The position numbers and the translations under genes were made by a program. This document shows positions 61,553 through 63,150 of a stretch of DNA of 63,150 bases, piece after piece. This DNA is from a virus: positions 1 through 63,150 of IMG/VR virus record IMGVR_UViG_3300027872_000005; one strand, given 5' to 3'. How positions within the stretch are numbered: position 1 is the first letter of the stretch; each line of letters begins with the position of its first letter. A model generated the notes under the pieces. It was not told the origin of the DNA, did not search any database, and saw only the letters and a program-made list of their open reading frames with translations.

Positions 61553-61836
61553 TTACGATGCTGATCGACCCCGGAAACATGACGACCGCGCAACGGAAGT
61601 GCATGAAGGGTCTCAAGGATGTGATCCTGCAAAGCGCCGCCGAGGAACTGACGTTCCCTGAAATCCTCGCAATCGTCGCGCATCTGACCGGTGCGATGAT
61701 GTCGAGCCAGGACAAGCGCGACCTGACGGTGCTTGAAGCGATGGATATCGTTCTTCTCAACCAGTCGAAAGGCCGGCACACGATGGATGATTTTCTTTCC
61801 AACGCTATCGGCTCGAATCCGATATTGTCGCCATGA
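61549..61836 (+). CDS. Hypothetical protein (95 aa)
   Basis: Helical protein (TEILAIVAHL-like core, EELTFPEILAIVAHLTGAMM) with no recognised domain; end of the chain of small early genes. Confidence 0.6.
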   Translation: MITMLIDPGNMTTAQRKCMKGLKDVILQSAAEELTFPEILAIVAHLTGAMMSSQDKRDLTVLEAMDIVLLNQSKGRHTMDDFLSNAIGSNPILSP

Positions 61837-61860
61837 CCACTTTGGAAAAGGAGAAACCTG

Positions 61861-62376
61861 ATGCCCGGTAAAATGGCGCTCGTCGCCGGAAAGCTCTTGG
61901 AGCATGACGTTGAAGGCAATCTACTCTTGGGCGACGATCCCTATGTCGCCCCGCTCGCGCTGCGGCTGATCGCAATTCCCGATGCCGCGACCTACACGCT
62001 CTTGGCGAAGAACACCGGCAAAACCCACGTCCTGCCGGATCTCGGCCAGGATATCGTGATTTCGATGCCGATAGAGCAAGTCGGCTTGGAATACACGTTC
62101 ATTTACGGGGGGATTGCCGCGGACGTTTCCGACTGGCAGTTCGATACCGGAGCAAACGCCAACTTCTACCTTGGTGGCTTGGCACATCTGGATACCGGTG
62201 CTGGTTCGGCCGGCGATGAAGTTGTCCCGATTGCCGGCGACGGCAACTCCAACTCCAAGCTGGACATACTGGTTCCGGATGTCGGCACCCGCGTCCACAT
62301 GATCTGCGACGGCACCAACTGGTTCCTGAGCGGCGTGGTCGTCGGCGAAACCGTACCGAACTTCGCCGATCAGTGA
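61861..62376 (+). CDS. Beta-rich protein near the right end (171 aa)
   Basis: Starts MPGKMALVAGKLLEHDVEGN behind an AAGGAG site. A largely beta protein ending RVHMICDGTNWFLSG, a pattern found in fibre-tip or decoration proteins of phages. It is unusual to find a structural-type gene here, beside the sulfotransferase with which it overlaps by four bases. Confidence 0.55.
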   Translation: MPGKMALVAGKLLEHDVEGNLLLGDDPYVAPLALRLIAIPDAATYTLLAKNTGKTHVLPDLGQDIVISMPIEQVGLEYTFIYGGIAADVSDWQFDTGANANFYLGGLAHLDTGAGSAGDEVVPIAGDGNSNSKLDILVPDVGTRVHMICDGTNWFLSGVVVGETVPNFADQ

Positions 62377-62933
62377 GGGAGCGCAGCGTCGTCCTGCTGG
62401 ACGGTCTGCGCGTCCATTTCAACTATCGGGTTGCATCGACACGCATAGGCTCGTCGTTCAAGAACGTTGTGCGCCAGGTCTATCCCGATGAATCGGGTGA
62501 CGAATATCGGTTCATGGCCGTTCGCCACCCGCTGGATCGCATCGTATCGGCTTGGACGTGTTTCTACGCCCCCGGTCGCCTGGCATCACAGCCGGAGCTG
62601 CAACAAGCCGGATTTACCGCCGGCATGTCGTTCAACGAGTTTCTTGACCTGGTTCTGGTGTCCCATGAGGTCAACCGGCACACATGCTACCAGACGAACT
62701 TCAAAGGCCCACACACGATCGATCTTCTGATCCGGGTCGATATGCTGGTTGAAGCATGGCCAGGGCTTGTGGAGCGGTTTCCGCACTGCCTGAAGCCATT
62801 ATCGAAGATGGTCAACGCCAGTGCACACGGCGACTGGCAGGGCTACTACACGCGGGTGATGCGCACACTGGCGGAAACCGAATTTGCCTGCGATATGGCG
62901 CTCTTTGAGGATGCCAAGCACCATGAAGGTTAG
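62373..62933 (+). CDS. Sulfotransferase family 2-like protein
   Basis: 186 residues, GTG start at 62373 overlapping the previous stop (GTGA). The 5'-phosphosulfate-binding region is NYRVASTRIGSSFKNVV (RVAST at 19-23), and the 3'-phosphate motif is AVRHPLDRIVSAW (Arg51), both typical of Sulfotransfer_2 proteins that use PAPS to sulfate carbohydrates. A His/Cys-containing helix (TCYQTN) follows. Coupling to a beta-rich protein suggests it modifies a glycan linked to the phage or cell surface. Confidence 0.72.
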   Translation: MRERSVVLLDGLRVHFNYRVASTRIGSSFKNVVRQVYPDESGDEYRFMAVRHPLDRIVSAWTCFYAPGRLASQPELQQAGFTAGMSFNEFLDLVLVSHEVNRHTCYQTNFKGPHTIDLLIRVDMLVEAWPGLVERFPHCLKPLSKMVNASAHGDWQGYYTRVMRTLAETEFACDMALFEDAKHHEG

Positions 62934-62987
62934 GAATCAAGAATTATTTGATAAATATCAGATAGTTAATGATGTTTAGCGTCTATT

Positions 62988-63150
62988 AAATTCCATAAGG
63001 AATCTGTTGGGATTGCAGACCGTTGGCGTCAACATATAAACGTTGCCAAGCTGCCCGAACTGTGAGACAAGCTCGTTGCCTCGCCGGTCTGGTCCACTGC
63101 CGGTTCGTCATTGCACCGGCTTAAGACCGTATGGTTTGCTCCTGGCCGGC
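62988..63150. repeat. Right copy of terminal direct repeat
   Basis: Matches 1-163 with C at 63114 instead of T at 127. It includes the promoter/operator (63013-63047) and ends inside the 3' arm of the nested inverted repeat. The 54 bases between the sulfotransferase stop and this repeat hold no gene. Confidence 0.95.

Overview
The window is essentially one complete genome of a tailed, podovirus-like bacteriophage. Its first 163 bases recur at its right end with a single T/C difference, so the genome is either circular or circularly permuted with about 62,987 unique bases, or linear with short direct terminal repeats. The host is probably an alphaproteobacterium, most likely of the Hyphomicrobiales. 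The main clue is a phage-carried outer-membrane protein of the Omp25/Omp31 style, and many small virion proteins are of types I associate with alphaproteobacterial phages. That host call is inference; there is no integrase, attachment site or tRNA to anchor it.

Layout. (1) 1-2101, rightward: terminal repeat with a structured inverted repeat, a promoter with an operator, then three overlapping small genes (one Tat-secreted) and the outer-membrane protein. A hairpin-rich stretch with a terminator follows (2139-2303). (2) 2366-31703, rightward: HNH nuclease, terminase, portal, scaffold-like protein, N4-gp56-like capsid, head completion and adaptor proteins, tail proteins, an acetyltransferase, a 1413-residue polyvalent protein, an unusual MptE-like/methyltransferase fusion, and many beta-rich tail or fibre proteins including a 790-residue repeat protein. 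(3) 31700-45082: a 2367-residue polyvalent protein with two HExxH motifs, a SleB-like hydrolase and tail spike or fibre proteins. (4) 45082-47868: lysis cassette (GH24 endolysin, holin-like protein, spanin-like pair and further secreted or membrane proteins). (5) 47880-53391, leftward: early operon with a RecT/Bet annealing protein, an HNH protein, a small HTH protein and many tiny ORFs joined by ATGA overlaps. (6) 53509-62933, rightward: Cro/YdaS-like regulator, zinc-ribbon protein, MT-A70 methyltransferase, O-like replication initiator carrying iteron-like repeats, a secreted PHB-depolymerase-like esterase, a beta-rich protein and a sulfotransferase-like protein.

How it fits together. No DNA polymerase, primase, helicase or RNA polymerase is visible, so replication and transcription should use host machinery recruited by the O-like initiator. 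The motif GGCAACGT(T/A) occurs at eight distinct intergenic sites, and one of these is duplicated in the terminal repeat. In two cases it lies inside the 17-base spacer of a plausible sigma70-type promoter, so one phage regulator probably controls both early operons and the operon at the genome junction. There are three very large or odd virion-module proteins (1413, 2367 and 448 residues). There are also several envelope- or metabolism-directed accessory proteins: the Tat protein, the outer-membrane barrel, the esterase and the sulfotransferase. These are the most unusual content. A 69-residue early protein closely copies a segment of the 1413-residue virion protein, linking early expression to the virion cargo.
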